DNA of 64,000 bases from Saccharothrix coeruleofusca (GCF_014648515.1 NZ_BMRG01000015.1:95651-159650); one strand, 5' to 3'. Shown: positions 32,035 through 42,079, counted from the first letter of the stretch. The notes: generated by a model from the letters alone, not told the origin. Translations and numbers: made by a program.

Positions 32035-32784
32035 TTACCCGCTGACCGACGCGGAGAAGTTGTCCACCGCCAGGCCCACGCCGCCGTTCCACGGCTCGAA
32101 GCCCGCCTGGATGCTCGTCAGGTACCAGGAGTTCGTGATCGCCCCGCGATCACGCACGTCGTTGATGAAGTCCAGCACGTTGAACGACCACGACGTGATC
32201 GGCGACGGCGCGACGTAGGAGATCACGTTGTTGCCCCCGTTGTTGCCCCGCCAGACCTCCCAGCCGCGGCCCGCGATGGTGGCGTTGCCCACCGCGCTGC
32301 CGATCGGCTGGATCGGGCCCTGCCGGTTGAACCAGATCATGATCTCCATCTGGTTCACCCCGTTGGTCTTCGGCGAGGGGTCGAGCCAGATGTCGTACGA
32401 GGCGTTGTAGGTGCCACCCGCGAACCGGTAGTCGATCGAGGAGGTCGCGCTGCGGATGCGGCTGACCTGCATCGGCAGGTTCGTCCCCGGCGAGCAGTTG
32501 GCGTAGTGGCAGCCCGCGTACACCGACGGGTAGGAAAGCGGCGCGCCGTTGGTGGCCGCCGAGCCGTCCTGCTGGGTGATCTGGAACCCGGTCGAGGTGA
32601 CGTTGATGCACTGGGTGGCGGAGCTGCCCCACCTGTTGTTCTGGACCACGTAGCGGCCCTGGATGGTGGTCGTGCCGTACTGCTGGCAGATCGTCGTGTC
32701 GGCTTGCGCCTGGCCCGTGCTGGCGGCGAGCGTGCCCGCGGTCAGCAGGCAGGCCAGCGCGAGGGAACGGACGGTGCTCTTCAT
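32035..32784 (-). CDS. Secreted GH12 endoglucanase (endo-beta-1,4-glucanase)
   Basis: Cuts internal beta-1,4 bonds of cellulose. 249 residues: signal peptide (LALACLLTAGTLAASTGQAQA), then a GH12 jelly roll with NNRWGSSATQCINV and GCHYANCSPGTNLP. The nucleophile is Glu147 in MEIMIWF and the acid/base Glu230 in GFEPWNGG. The 83-residue distance between the two is the same as in Streptomyces CelB-type enzymes. Only the catalytic domain is present; unlike many actinomycete homologues there is no linker and CBM. The ATG at 32784 follows GGGAGGAG. A CebR-type operator lies 45 bases upstream, so cello-oligosaccharides should induce it. Confidence 0.93.
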   Translation of the reverse strand: MKSTVRSLALACLLTAGTLAASTGQAQADTTICQQYGTTTIQGRYVVQNNRWGSSATQCINVTSTGFQITQQDGSAATNGAPLSYPSVYAGCHYANCSPGTNLPMQVSRIRSATSSIDYRFAGGTYNASYDIWLDPSPKTNGVNQMEIMIWFNRQGPIQPIGSAVGNATIAGRGWEVWRGNNGGNNVISYVAPSPITSWSFNVLDFINDVRDRGAITNSWYLTSIQAGFEPWNGGVGLAVDNFSASVSG

Positions 32785-32828
32785 CGAACTCCTCCCGAAC
32801 GGTCCGCGGCGGCGGTGGCGGGGCGTTC

Positions 32829-32842
32829 TGGGAACGCTCCCA
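32829..32842. promoter_or_regulatory. CebR-type operator of the endoglucanase gene
   Basis: TGGGAACGCTCCCA matches the CebR palindrome TGGGAGCGCTCCCA at 13 of 14 bases. CebR is the LacI-family repressor released by cellobiose/cellotriose that controls cellulase and cebEFG genes in Streptomyces and Thermobifida. No cebR gene is in the window. Confidence 0.85.
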
Positions 32843-32887
32843 CAACCAACCGGGTACCCGCCAGTGCGCATGCCGATGCCGATTCGG

Positions 32888-35581
32888 TCAGCCCGCTCCC
32901 GCGTCGGTGACGGTGCCGACGGCGGTGATCACACCGCCGCTGGGGGTGTGCACCGTGAAGTCCAGCCGAACCCGCTCGGCGGGCTCGGCCTCGGCGTCGG
33001 TCACCGTCGGCACGGCCACTTCCGCGCTCAGGCCGTCCCCTGCCATGAAGGCCAGCACCGTGCGCAGCTGCGTCGTGGACAGCGGTCGCGACGGCAGCGG
33101 CTCCTCGCCGGAGGCCTGCCTGCGGAACCACTCCGGGTCGACGTCCGCGGTGGACAGCTCGGGCCCGTCCGCCGGAGCCAGGGGCGCGCCCGAGAGCAGG
33201 ACGGTGCTGTCGACCGCCTCGGACAGCGTCGCCCGCCACGTCAGCGGAGCCCCCTCGGCGGCCTCGGCCGGGGCGATGGTGATGGTCGGCTCCGGGTCGT
33301 CGTTGCGCACCGCGAGAGCGCCCGAGTGGCGGCCGACGACCGTGCCCCGGACGGCCTTCACCTGCACCCAGCGCCGCACGTCCCGGCTCCACCGGGTGTT
33401 GCCCGCCACCTGCAGCCCGACCTCGATCTCGCGCTGTCCCGGCTGGACGGCCACCAGCCGCTGGCTGTACTCCTGCCCCTGCTCGTTGACGAACAGCCGC
33501 ACCAGGCCGGGACCGTCACCGGAGACGGCGACCGGGAACCGGACGGTCCGGGTGCCCGAGTCGCCCTCATCGACGGTCAGCGCACCCACGTCGACCCGAG
33601 GCAGCGCCACCGGTCGCGGGTCCGGCAGACCGCGGTCCCAGCCGTGCGCGTCGATCAGCCACGCCCGCCCGGCGCCACCGCGCGGGACGAGCTCCAGCTC
33701 GGCGACGCGGTCGAGGTCGACGCCCTGCGCGGGCAGCGGGAGGCGGGCCTCCTGCGCCCAGTGGGCGGACAGCCGCTCGGTGGCGGGCAGCCCGTCCAGC
33801 GACACCTCCCCCAGCCGCGCGCGGCGACCGCTGGTGTCGGCGACGGCCACCTCGAAGCGGTTGCCCAGGCTGTTGGGCGAGACCACCAGCCGCAGCGCCA
33901 GCTCCCGCGCGCCCGCCAGCGAGACGGCCCGGCCGGGGCGCACGACCGCTGCTCGGCCCTCCTCGGACCACTTCAGCGCCACCGCGAACCGCCCCTGCTC
34001 CGACGGGGCGCCGGAGAACCGGTTGAAGTGCGGCGAGGTCAGCGGGTAGTCCTGGTCGCCGCACGAGGCGGCCGGGTCCGCCGTGACCTGCGCGCACACC
34101 CGCGCGTCGCCACCGGCGGTGGTCGCCTCGTCGGGCACGACGAACGCCGACCGCGCGCCGCCGACGGCGTGGCCGAGCACGCGCGCCGGATCGGCCGACG
34201 GGGCGCGCGCACCCGAGCCGTCCAGCAGCGGCAGCACCCGCCGGTCACCCTCGACGAACAGGCGCGCCGCCGCCGCGATGTAGGTCGCGCCCGCGGTCTG
34301 CTGCTGCGCCGCGGTCAACCGGGTGGGGGTTCCCGGCGAGCACACCGCGTCGATGGGCGGGCTCGCGAAGTCGTCGTACGCCGGGGCTTGCGCCTGGCCG
34401 GGAGTCCACTCGGTGTTGAAGTAGTTGTGGTTCGCGCCGACGAAGTACAGCGCGCTGTGCAACGCGGTTCCACGGCTGACCCCGCGGGTCGCGTCCAGGT
34501 ACATCTGGCCCTGCAGGTCGCTCACGTCGCCGTCGCAGCCGGGCAGGATCGTCACCGAGGGCACGTCCGGCGCCGGGTTGTGCCCGAAGACGGTCGGCCC
34601 GATCAGCAGGTCGCCCTTGATCTTCCAGCGCACCGGACCGTCGAAGCCGCTGCCGGGCGGTGGCGGGCTCAGGCTGTCGGTGGCCGCGCGGTTGACGCCC
34701 TCGCCGCCGCGCGAGTGGCCGATGAGGAAAACGTTGTCCATGTCGGCGGCGGGCGCGGCGCGGACGATGTCGGGAGCCGATCCCCGGTCCGCGCCCGCCC
34801 AGTCGGCCCACTTCGCCAGGTGCGCGCGGACCAGCGCCGACCGCGCTCCCGCTCCCGATTCGACGTCCCCGGCGTCCTGCGCGTTGATCCCGTTGGCCGA
34901 GATGGAGACGGTCACGTAGCCCTGCGAGGCGAGCAGTCGCTGCGCCTGGAGGTAGCCGCGGTGACTGGGCACCGGCTCGGCCCCCTCCCGGCAGGGCCAG
35001 TTCAGCAGGATGCCGTCCACGACACCGGGCTGGTAGCAGGTGAAGTGCCTGCCGTGCAGGAACAGCGCCAGCGGGCGCTTGCCTGGCGCCCCGCTCGGCG
35101 CCACCACCACGGCCCGCATCTCGACCGGCGTCGCGTACCCCGGGATGGCCATGGGAGCCAGCTCGTACTCCCCGGCGCGGGTCGGGAAGGGTCCGGGCAG
35201 GCCGGGGTCGACCTCGTTCGCGGGCAGCGGCGCCGGTGGCGCCGGTGGGGTCGAGCCCAGTGGGCGCGGCGGCTCCTCGGCGTCCAGCCGCCTGCCCGAG
35301 ACGCGGACCTGGAGCCGGTCGGGATGGCCGACCTCCGGCGCGTCCAGGGTGTACGAGCGCAGGTCGGTGGAGGGGCGCGGTCGCCCGAGCAGCCGGTCGC
35401 CCTCCCAGAACTCGATCGCGGCGGCGCCGGGCGGGATCGGTTCGGGCGAGGTCCAGACCAGCCGCTGGCCCGCGATCGCCCACCCCGCGGGAGGCTGGTC
35501 GCCCTGCCGCGAAGCCGCTGCCGCCGGTGTGGCCAGACCCGCCACGAGCAGCGCGCAGACCAGTAATCGGGTCGGGTGCAT
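32888..35581 (-). CDS. Large secreted alpha/beta hydrolase with C-terminal beta domains
   Basis: 897 residues with a signal peptide ([19 protein letters not shown]). Residues ~140-480 form an alpha/beta hydrolase: LALFLHGRHFTCY (oxyanion region), elbow IGHSRGGEG with Ser290, and catalytic His possibly in VGANHNYFNTEW. Before it is a small beta domain. The long tail (~520-897) is beta-rich, with VDEGDSGTRTVRFPVAVSG resembling Calx-beta repeats. Together this suggests an extracellular esterase or depolymerase, but the substrate is unknown; related actinobacterial proteins are annotated only as secreted hydrolases. It lies between the endoglucanase and the cellulose-binding kinase, so a plant-polymer substrate is a reasonable guess. 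Confidence 0.75.
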   Translation of the reverse strand: MHPTRLLVCALLVAGLATPAAAASRQGDQPPAGWAIAGQRLVWTSPEPIPPGAAAIEFWEGDRLLGRPRPSTDLRSYTLDAPEVGHPDRLQVRVSGRRLDAEEPPRPLGSTPPAPPAPLPANEVDPGLPGPFPTRAGEYELAPMAIPGYATPVEMRAVVVAPSGAPGKRPLALFLHGRHFTCYQPGVVDGILLNWPCREGAEPVPSHRGYLQAQRLLASQGYVTVSISANGINAQDAGDVESGAGARSALVRAHLAKWADWAGADRGSAPDIVRAAPAADMDNVFLIGHSRGGEGVNRAATDSLSPPPPGSGFDGPVRWKIKGDLLIGPTVFGHNPAPDVPSVTILPGCDGDVSDLQGQMYLDATRGVSRGTALHSALYFVGANHNYFNTEWTPGQAQAPAYDDFASPPIDAVCSPGTPTRLTAAQQQTAGATYIAAAARLFVEGDRRVLPLLDGSGARAPSADPARVLGHAVGGARSAFVVPDEATTAGGDARVCAQVTADPAASCGDQDYPLTSPHFNRFSGAPSEQGRFAVALKWSEEGRAAVVRPGRAVSLAGARELALRLVVSPNSLGNRFEVAVADTSGRRARLGEVSLDGLPATERLSAHWAQEARLPLPAQGVDLDRVAELELVPRGGAGRAWLIDAHGWDRGLPDPRPVALPRVDVGALTVDEGDSGTRTVRFPVAVSGDGPGLVRLFVNEQGQEYSQRLVAVQPGQREIEVGLQVAGNTRWSRDVRRWVQVKAVRGTVVGRHSGALAVRNDDPEPTITIAPAEAAEGAPLTWRATLSEAVDSTVLLSGAPLAPADGPELSTADVDPEWFRRQASGEEPLPSRPLSTTQLRTVLAFMAGDGLSAEVAVPTVTDAEAEPAERVRLDFTVHTPSGGVITAVGTVTDAGAG

Positions 35582-35757
35582 GTGCCATCCCCTCGGATCG
35601 GCCGGTGTGGACCAGTTCTAGCGTCGTTCCGGATCGACCCGCAAGGCAGCGCGGGGCACGCCCGTTCCGCCGCAGCGCCTTCCGCGCACCGCGCCGCCCG
35701 GCGGCGGTGATCGCGCGGAGGTGGCCAGTGGGCGGGCGGGCGAAGTAGCGTTCGGCT

Positions 35758-37098
35758 GTGGCGGAGCGCAACGAGGTCATCGCCGAGCGGTACCGGCTCG
35801 TGGCCCCGGTGGGGCGCGGGGCCACCGGGGTCGTCTGGCAGGCGCGCGACGAGCGGTTGGGCCGGGTCGTCGCGATCAAGTTCCCCACCGCGCTGCCCAC
35901 CGAGGGCGATCCGTCGCAAGCCCTGGAGCGGATCGCGCGGGAGGGGCGGATCGCCGCCCGGTTGCGGCACCCGCACGCGGTCACCGTGCACGACGTCGTG
36001 GAGCACGGCGGCAGGCCGTGCCTGGTGATGGAGTACCTGCCCTCGCGGACGCTGGCGGAACTGCTCGACGAGCGCGGGCCGCTGCCGGGGGAGCTGGTGG
36101 CGGGCGTGGGGTGGCAGGTGGCGGCGGCGTTGGCGGCGGCGCACGCGGCGGGCGTCGTGCACCGGGACGTCACGCCGTTCAACGTCCTGCTGGGCGACGA
36201 CGGCACCGCGAAGATCGCCGATTTCGGCGTCGCCCGCGCGGTCGGCGAGGGCGCGGTGGCCGACACCCGTCCCGTCGTGGGCACGCCCGCGTTCCTCGCG
36301 CCGGAGGTGGTGGCGGGCCAAGAGGCGGTGTTCGCCTCCGACGTGTACTCCCTGGGCGCGACGCTGTACGCGGCGCTGGAGGGCCACCCGCCGTTCGGGA
36401 CGGCGCAGGAGCCGCCGCCGGCGGAGGAAGGGGCGTCCCCCCTGGCGCAGGTGCTGCGGCAGCTCCTGCGGCGCGACCCCGCGCAGCGGCCCACCATGGC
36501 CGAGGCGCACGGGCTGCTGGACGCGGTCGTCGCGGGACGGCCGCTGCCCGGCTCGCCGCAGGCGGGCGACACGCGGGCGCTGCCCGCACCCCGCCGCGCG
36601 TCGTGGCGCGCGATCACCCTGGTGTCCGGAGCCGCGGTGCTGGCCGTCGGCGGGCTGGTCGTCGGCGGGCTGGTCGTCAACGGGCTGGTGGCCGGGAACT
36701 CCTCGCGCGGCGGCGACCCGTCCTCCGAGGCCCGACCAGCCCCGACCGACACCCCGAGCACCACGACGACCACCGCCACCGCCGTCTCGTCCGGTTGCAC
36801 CGCGCGGTTCGAGATCACCAACTCCTGGCCGGGCGGCTACCAGGTCCAGGTGACCGTGCGCAACGCGGGCGAGCGCGCGCTCGACGCCTGGGCCGTGACC
36901 TGGCCCCAACCCGAGGGCCACACGATCAGCAACCTGTGGAACGGGGTCCTCACCGCGAACACCGGCACCGCCTCGGTGACGGTCACCAGCGCCGGTTACA
37001 ACGCCGAGCTGCCCGTGGCGGGCTCCACCACGTTCGGCTTCACCGCCAACGGCCCGGCTACGCCCCGGCTGGACCTCACCTGCACCTCCGGCGACTGA
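35758..37098 (+). CDS. Transmembrane Ser/Thr protein kinase with extracellular CBM2 cellulose-binding module
   Basis: 446 residues. Residues ~12-265 are a PknB-type kinase with intact catalytic parts: Gly-rich loop GRGATGVVW, Lys41 (VVAIKFP), catalytic Asp137 (VHRDVTPFN), DFG Asp155 and GTPAFLAPEV. After a linker, one membrane segment (~286-314, hydrophobic LVVGGLVV repeats) leads to a Ser/Thr/Pro stalk. Residues 344-446 are a family 2 carbohydrate-binding module: Cys347 and Cys442 at its ends, NSWPGGYQVQVTVRN, DAWAVTW and NLWNG. CBM2 normally binds crystalline cellulose or chitin and sits on glycosidases. The usual PASTA, NHL or PQQ sensor of PknB-like kinases is replaced. GTG start with weak ribosome-binding site. 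Likely a polysaccharide-sensing kinase. Confidence 0.92.
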   Translation: MAERNEVIAERYRLVAPVGRGATGVVWQARDERLGRVVAIKFPTALPTEGDPSQALERIAREGRIAARLRHPHAVTVHDVVEHGGRPCLVMEYLPSRTLAELLDERGPLPGELVAGVGWQVAAALAAAHAAGVVHRDVTPFNVLLGDDGTAKIADFGVARAVGEGAVADTRPVVGTPAFLAPEVVAGQEAVFASDVYSLGATLYAALEGHPPFGTAQEPPPAEEGASPLAQVLRQLLRRDPAQRPTMAEAHGLLDAVVAGRPLPGSPQAGDTRALPAPRRASWRAITLVSGAAVLAVGGLVVGGLVVNGLVAGNSSRGGDPSSEARPAPTDTPSTTTTTATAVSSGCTARFEITNSWPGGYQVQVTVRNAGERALDAWAVTWPQPEGHTISNLWNGVLTANTGTASVTVTSAGYNAELPVAGSTTFGFTANGPATPRLDLTCTSGD

Positions 37099-37156
37099 CC
37101 TCGAAGCCGCCCCCCAGGCGTCGGTGTTTCATCGGGCGTGGGCGGACCCGCGCCCG

Positions 37157-37194
37157 TATTGTCGCAACTGCCCGATCATGACCCGATCGGGCAG
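37157..37194 (+). promoter_or_regulatory. Promoter and 5'-end hairpin of the TerC gene
   Basis: TATTGT (37157-37162) is a fair -10. Right where the transcript should begin there is a perfect 10-bp inverted repeat, CTGCCCGATC / GATCGGGCAG, with a 7-base loop. It could be a terminator of the kinase gene, an operator, or a 5'-UTR structure. It does not look like the manganese yybP-ykoY riboswitch that often precedes TerC-family genes. Confidence 0.45.
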
Positions 37195-37218
37195 GGGCGG
37201 CACGCGCGGGGAGGACCA

Positions 37219-38235
37219 GTGCTCGACATCGGCGCGCTCACCTGGACCGTCACGATCGGCCTGATCCTGCTCCTGCTCGCGATCGACCTGGTGCTGGCGG
37301 CCGTCCGCCCGCACCGGGTGGGCTTCCGCGAGGCCACCGCCTGGTCGGTGTTCTACGTCCTGGTCGCGATCGGCTTCGGCGTCTGGTTCGCCGCGCGGTA
37401 CGGCGGCGAGTACGGCACCGAGTACTTCGCGGGCTACATCGTCGAGAAGAGCCTGTCGGTCGACAACCTGTTCGTCTTCGTCATCATCATGACCACGTTC
37501 GCCGTGCCCGAGGAGCACCAGCACAAGGTGCTCACCTTCGGCATCCTGCTGGCGCTGGTCATGCGCGCGATCTTCATCGCGCTCGGCGCCACCCTGCTGT
37601 CCCTGTTCTCCTTCATGTTCCTGCTGTTCGGGCTGCTGCTGATCTACACCGCCGTGCAGCTGTTCCGACACCGCGACGAGGACCCGGACGTCGAGGACAA
37701 CGCCGTGGTCAAGACCGCACGCAGGGTGCTGCCGATCACCGAGGACTACGTGGGGGGCAAGCTCACCACGCGCGCCGACGGCCGCCGCGCGTTCACCCCG
37801 CTGTTCATCGTCCTGCTCGCCATCGGCAGCATCGACCTGCTCTTCGCGCTCGACTCCATCCCCGCGGTGTTCGGCGTGACCGAGCACCCCTTCATCGTCT
37901 TCGCCGCCAACGCCTTCGCCCTGCTGGGCCTGCGAGCCCTGTTCTTCCTGGTCAAGGGACTGCTCGACCGGCTGGTGCACCTGTCCACCGGGCTCTCGCT
38001 GATCCTGGCGTTCATCGGCGTCAAGCTCATCCTGCACTGGGCGCACGTCGACATCGACGCCCGCGTGCCGGAGATCCCCACCCCGCTCAGCCTCGGCGTG
38101 ATCATCGGCATCCTCGCGGTCGTCACGGTGACCAGCCTGATCAAGACCCGGCGCGATCCCGGCGCCAAGGCGCACCCCGGCTCGCTGCGCGCGCACCGGA
38201 AGGCGTCCGACCGCGACCGGCCGGACGCCCGCTGA
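37219..38235 (+). CDS. TerC/Alx-family integral membrane protein
   Basis: 338 residues with about nine membrane segments. The family signature EKSLSVDNLFVFVIIM is followed by VPEEHQHKVLTFGILLALVMRAIFI; a second signature LLFALDSIPAVFGVT is present. TerC-family proteins are membrane metal (Mn2+, Ca2+) exporters that protect secreted metalloproteins and pH balance; the old tellurite-resistance name comes from the ter operon. The GTG at 37219 follows GGGGAGG by four bases. Stand-alone gene; no other ter genes nearby. Confidence 0.93.
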   Translation: MLDIGALTWTVTIGLILLLLAIDLVLAAVRPHRVGFREATAWSVFYVLVAIGFGVWFAARYGGEYGTEYFAGYIVEKSLSVDNLFVFVIIMTTFAVPEEHQHKVLTFGILLALVMRAIFIALGATLLSLFSFMFLLFGLLLIYTAVQLFRHRDEDPDVEDNAVVKTARRVLPITEDYVGGKLTTRADGRRAFTPLFIVLLAIGSIDLLFALDSIPAVFGVTEHPFIVFAANAFALLGLRALFFLVKGLLDRLVHLSTGLSLILAFIGVKLILHWAHVDIDARVPEIPTPLSLGVIIGILAVVTVTSLIKTRRDPGAKAHPGSLRAHRKASDRDRPDAR

Positions 38236-38245
38236 GCACGCGCCG

Positions 38246-39532
<1,287 letters not shown>

Positions 39533-39615
39533 GGTACCCGATGCGGTCGCGTTGACCAGCCGGTTCCGCGTCTCTACGGTATGCCGGACGATTGCGGCGC
39601 TCGCCGGGGTGGGGA

Positions 39616-40842
39616 ATGGACGAAACTTCTGCAGTTGCGGTGCGGCGCGGTCAGGCGCTGCTGGAGCTGGGCCGGGCCAAGGAGGCGGAGGGGCACTTCC
39701 GCACCGCGCTGGCCGCCTCCCCCGGCGACCCGGAGCTGCACACGCTGCTCGCCCAGTCGCTGCTGCGCCAGCAGCGCTACGGCGAGGCGCGCGACGCGAG
39801 CCGCGCTGCGCTCACCGCCGACCCCGAGGACGTGACGGCCCACTCCGCCCTCGCCGGGGCGCTGGCCGGGTTGAAGCTGCTGCCCGAAGCGCTGGAGGTG
39901 GTGCGGCGGGCCCTGGAGCTGGCCCCGCTGTCCGCCGGGCTGCACCTGCAGGAGGGCTACGTGCTGCTGGCGCAGGACCGGCCCGCCGAGGCGCTGGAGA
40001 GCGTCGGGCGGGCCCGCGCCCTCGCGCCGGAGGACGCCGACTGCGCGGCGCTGCGGGCGGCCGCGCTCTACGAGCTGCACCGGCTCGACGAGGCCGACGC
40101 CGCGGTGGCCGAGGCGCTGCGCCTGGACCCGCAGCACGTCGACGCCCACCGCATCCAGGGCCTGCTGGCGCTGCGCCGCGGCGGCGGCGAGTCCGCGATC
40201 CGCGCCCACCGCACCGCCCTGCGCCTGGACCCCACCGACTCGGGCGCCCGCGAGGGCCTGTCCGTCGCGCTCAAGTCCCGCAACCCGCTGTACGGGGCGC
40301 TGCTGCGGTACGGCTCGTGGCTGTCCTCGCTGCCCACCGGCACGCGCTGGCTGGTGCTGCTGGTGCCGTTCGTCCTGACCCGCCTGCTGCGCCCGTTCGA
40401 CGGCCAGACGTGGGCCGAGGTGCTGATCGTCGTGGTCGTCGCGCTGGTCGTGCTGAGCTGGGCGCTGGAACCGCTGATGAACTGCGTCCTGCTGCTGGGC
40501 CGCGAGCGCCACCTGCTCAGCCGCCCGGCTCGGCTGGCGACCTACGGCTTCCTCGGCTTCGCCTCGGCGTCGATCGCGACCGTCGTGGTCGGCATGACCG
40601 CCGGTCCGCCCCGGCTGATGACCCTCGCCCTCGGCCTGGGGCTGTGGGCGATGGCCACCGGTTCCGCGCACACCGTCCGCGCGGACCTGCGCAAGGTGCC
40701 CGCGATCGGCGCGGCGGTGGCGGCGCTGCTGGCCGCCGTGGCGTTCGCGGCCACTGTGGCCGGTGCCGAGAGCGCGGGTCTGGTCGTGTCGCTGGTGCTG
40801 CTCGGCGGCATCGCCGCCACCTGGTTCACCGTCTTCGCCTAG
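39616..40842 (+). CDS. TPR protein with C-terminal membrane domain
   Basis: 408 residues. Residues ~5-215 hold five or six TPRs (e.g. EALEVVRRALELAPLSAGLHLQEGYVLLAQ), then about five hydrophobic segments from ~245, beginning TRWLVLLVPFVLTRLL. So a cytoplasmic TPR superhelix is tethered to the membrane. The ATG at 39616 is right after a GGGG run. Divergent from the TPR-AAA+ gene. I infer a membrane docking site for the ATPase or its substrates. No family name recognised. Confidence 0.75.
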   Translation: MDETSAVAVRRGQALLELGRAKEAEGHFRTALAASPGDPELHTLLAQSLLRQQRYGEARDASRAALTADPEDVTAHSALAGALAGLKLLPEALEVVRRALELAPLSAGLHLQEGYVLLAQDRPAEALESVGRARALAPEDADCAALRAAALYELHRLDEADAAVAEALRLDPQHVDAHRIQGLLALRRGGGESAIRAHRTALRLDPTDSGAREGLSVALKSRNPLYGALLRYGSWLSSLPTGTRWLVLLVPFVLTRLLRPFDGQTWAEVLIVVVVALVVLSWALEPLMNCVLLLGRERHLLSRPARLATYGFLGFASASIATVVVGMTAGPPRLMTLALGLGLWAMATGSAHTVRADLRKVPAIGAAVAALLAAVAFAATVAGAESAGLVVSLVLLGGIAATWFTVFA

Positions 40843-40866
40843 CTCCGTCCCGAAGTCACCCGTTCG

Positions 40867-40895
40867 GGCGGGCCGGTAGTGGTTACCGGCCCGCC
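40867..40895. terminator. Bidirectional terminator hairpin
   Basis: Perfect 12-bp arms GGCGGGCCGGTA / TACCGGCCCGCC with a five-base loop, between convergent genes. Confidence 0.8.
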
Positions 40896-40930
40896 GTCGA
40901 GCGTCGGGTGGTACTTGCCAACGGGTGGGG

Positions 40931-42079
40931 TCAGGGGGTGGCGGGCGGGGATTCGGGCAGGGGGCAGCGGCCCGCGGCCTCCCACCGCTGCTTCAGGTCG
41001 GCGGGGATGCTGAGGGTGGTGGACTGGCCGTCGGTGAGGGTGCGAACGCTGCCGCCGAGCAGCAGCGCGCCCGCGCGGTCGAGAATCGTGGTGGCCAGTG
41101 CGCTGCTGTCCTCGGTGCGCTCCAGCGCCCGCACCAGGCGGGTGCCCGCGCGCACCACGCCCGCCCACCCGCGCGCGGAGGGGACTTGCATCCAGTCCGC
41201 CACCTCCGGCTTGACGACCTGGCGCACCATGGCGGCCACGATGCCGTCGAACACCTTGCCGGGGAACAGGTTCTCGTACAGGTCGAGCAGGTGGCGGGTG
41301 AGCACCACGCCCTCCGGCGAGGGACCGTAGGCGGTCTCCACCAGCGCGGCGCTCAGCTCGCGCGCCTCTTCCAGGCTCTCCGGCACGGCCTCGACGGGGA
41401 TGCCCAGCATGGCTCCCGCCACGCGCCAGACGTAGTAGTAGTCGGCGGCTTCGGCCTCGGTGACGGAGATGCCGATGCGGCGCATCCCCTCCACCACCTG
41501 GACGGAGAAGATCAGCAGCGCGCCGACCATGTCCTGCTGGCAGACCGGCACGCCGTCGGCGGCCACGTCCCAACGCCCCGACGTGGTCAGGAAGTGCCGC
41601 ACGGCGGCGTGGATGAGCCGGGTCTTCTGGATGGTCGGCACGAACGACCCGCCGCTGCCGAAGGCGTCGCGACCCATCATGTCCATGACGAACTGGGAGG
41701 TCTCCGACAACCGCCGGTGCGGCTGGTCCAGGCCGTGGGTCAGGCACAGCGCCCGCGCGCCGCGCGCGTGGGCGTAGCAGTTGACCATCGCGCCGAAGGT
41801 GAGCACCGATGCGACGTGCACGCCGTCGTCGACGAAGAACTCGTAGGCCCGCGCCACGCGGTCGTGGTCCACCCACTCCGGTGGGCTGTCGGTGGCGACG
41901 AGGAACTCCCGCACCACGTCGGGCAACCGCTCGGGGATGGGCTGGTCGTTGGCGCGGAAGTGCTCCAGCACCTCGTTGACGGCGCCGACCCGGCCGGTGG
42001 CGACCAGGTCGGCGATGACGGCGTCGGCGGGCGGGTCGCCCCGGAACTTCAGCGCTTCGACGGCGGCGGTGTCGATCAT
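40931..42079 (-). CDS. Oxygenase MpaB / rubber-oxygenase (DUF2236) family protein
   Basis: 382 residues, helical heme-b fold shared by latex-clearing protein Lcp and fungal MpaB. Seen: a central SFVPTIQKTRLIHAAVRHFL segment that corresponds to the Lcp region with the catalytic Arg/Lys/Thr and the proximal His, and VNCYAHARGARALCLTHGL. There is no Tat or Sec signal (starts MIDTAAVEALKFRG), so unlike Lcp it should stay in the cytoplasm. Such proteins cleave C=C bonds with O2; the substrate here is unknown. The ATG at 42079 follows GGGGAG. Confidence 0.8.
   Translation of the reverse strand: MIDTAAVEALKFRGDPPADAVIADLVATGRVGAVNEVLEHFRANDQPIPERLPDVVREFLVATDSPPEWVDHDRVARAYEFFVDDGVHVASVLTFGAMVNCYAHARGARALCLTHGLDQPHRRLSETSQFVMDMMGRDAFGSGGSFVPTIQKTRLIHAAVRHFLTTSGRWDVAADGVPVCQQDMVGALLIFSVQVVEGMRRIGISVTEAEAADYYYVWRVAGAMLGIPVEAVPESLEEARELSAALVETAYGPSPEGVVLTRHLLDLYENLFPGKVFDGIVAAMVRQVVKPEVADWMQVPSARGWAGVVRAGTRLVRALERTEDSSALATTILDRAGALLLGGSVRTLTDGQSTTLSIPADLKQRWEAAGRCPLPESPPATP

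Noticed and set aside
32663-35566. 967-codon plus-strand frame over the secreted hydrolase
   Set aside because: No signal peptide or recognisable domain; antisense to a protein with signal peptide and GHSRGG elbow.
37157-37194. yybP-ykoY manganese riboswitch before terC
   Set aside because: Only a simple hairpin is visible; none of the conserved loop sequences or the second paired arm could be found.
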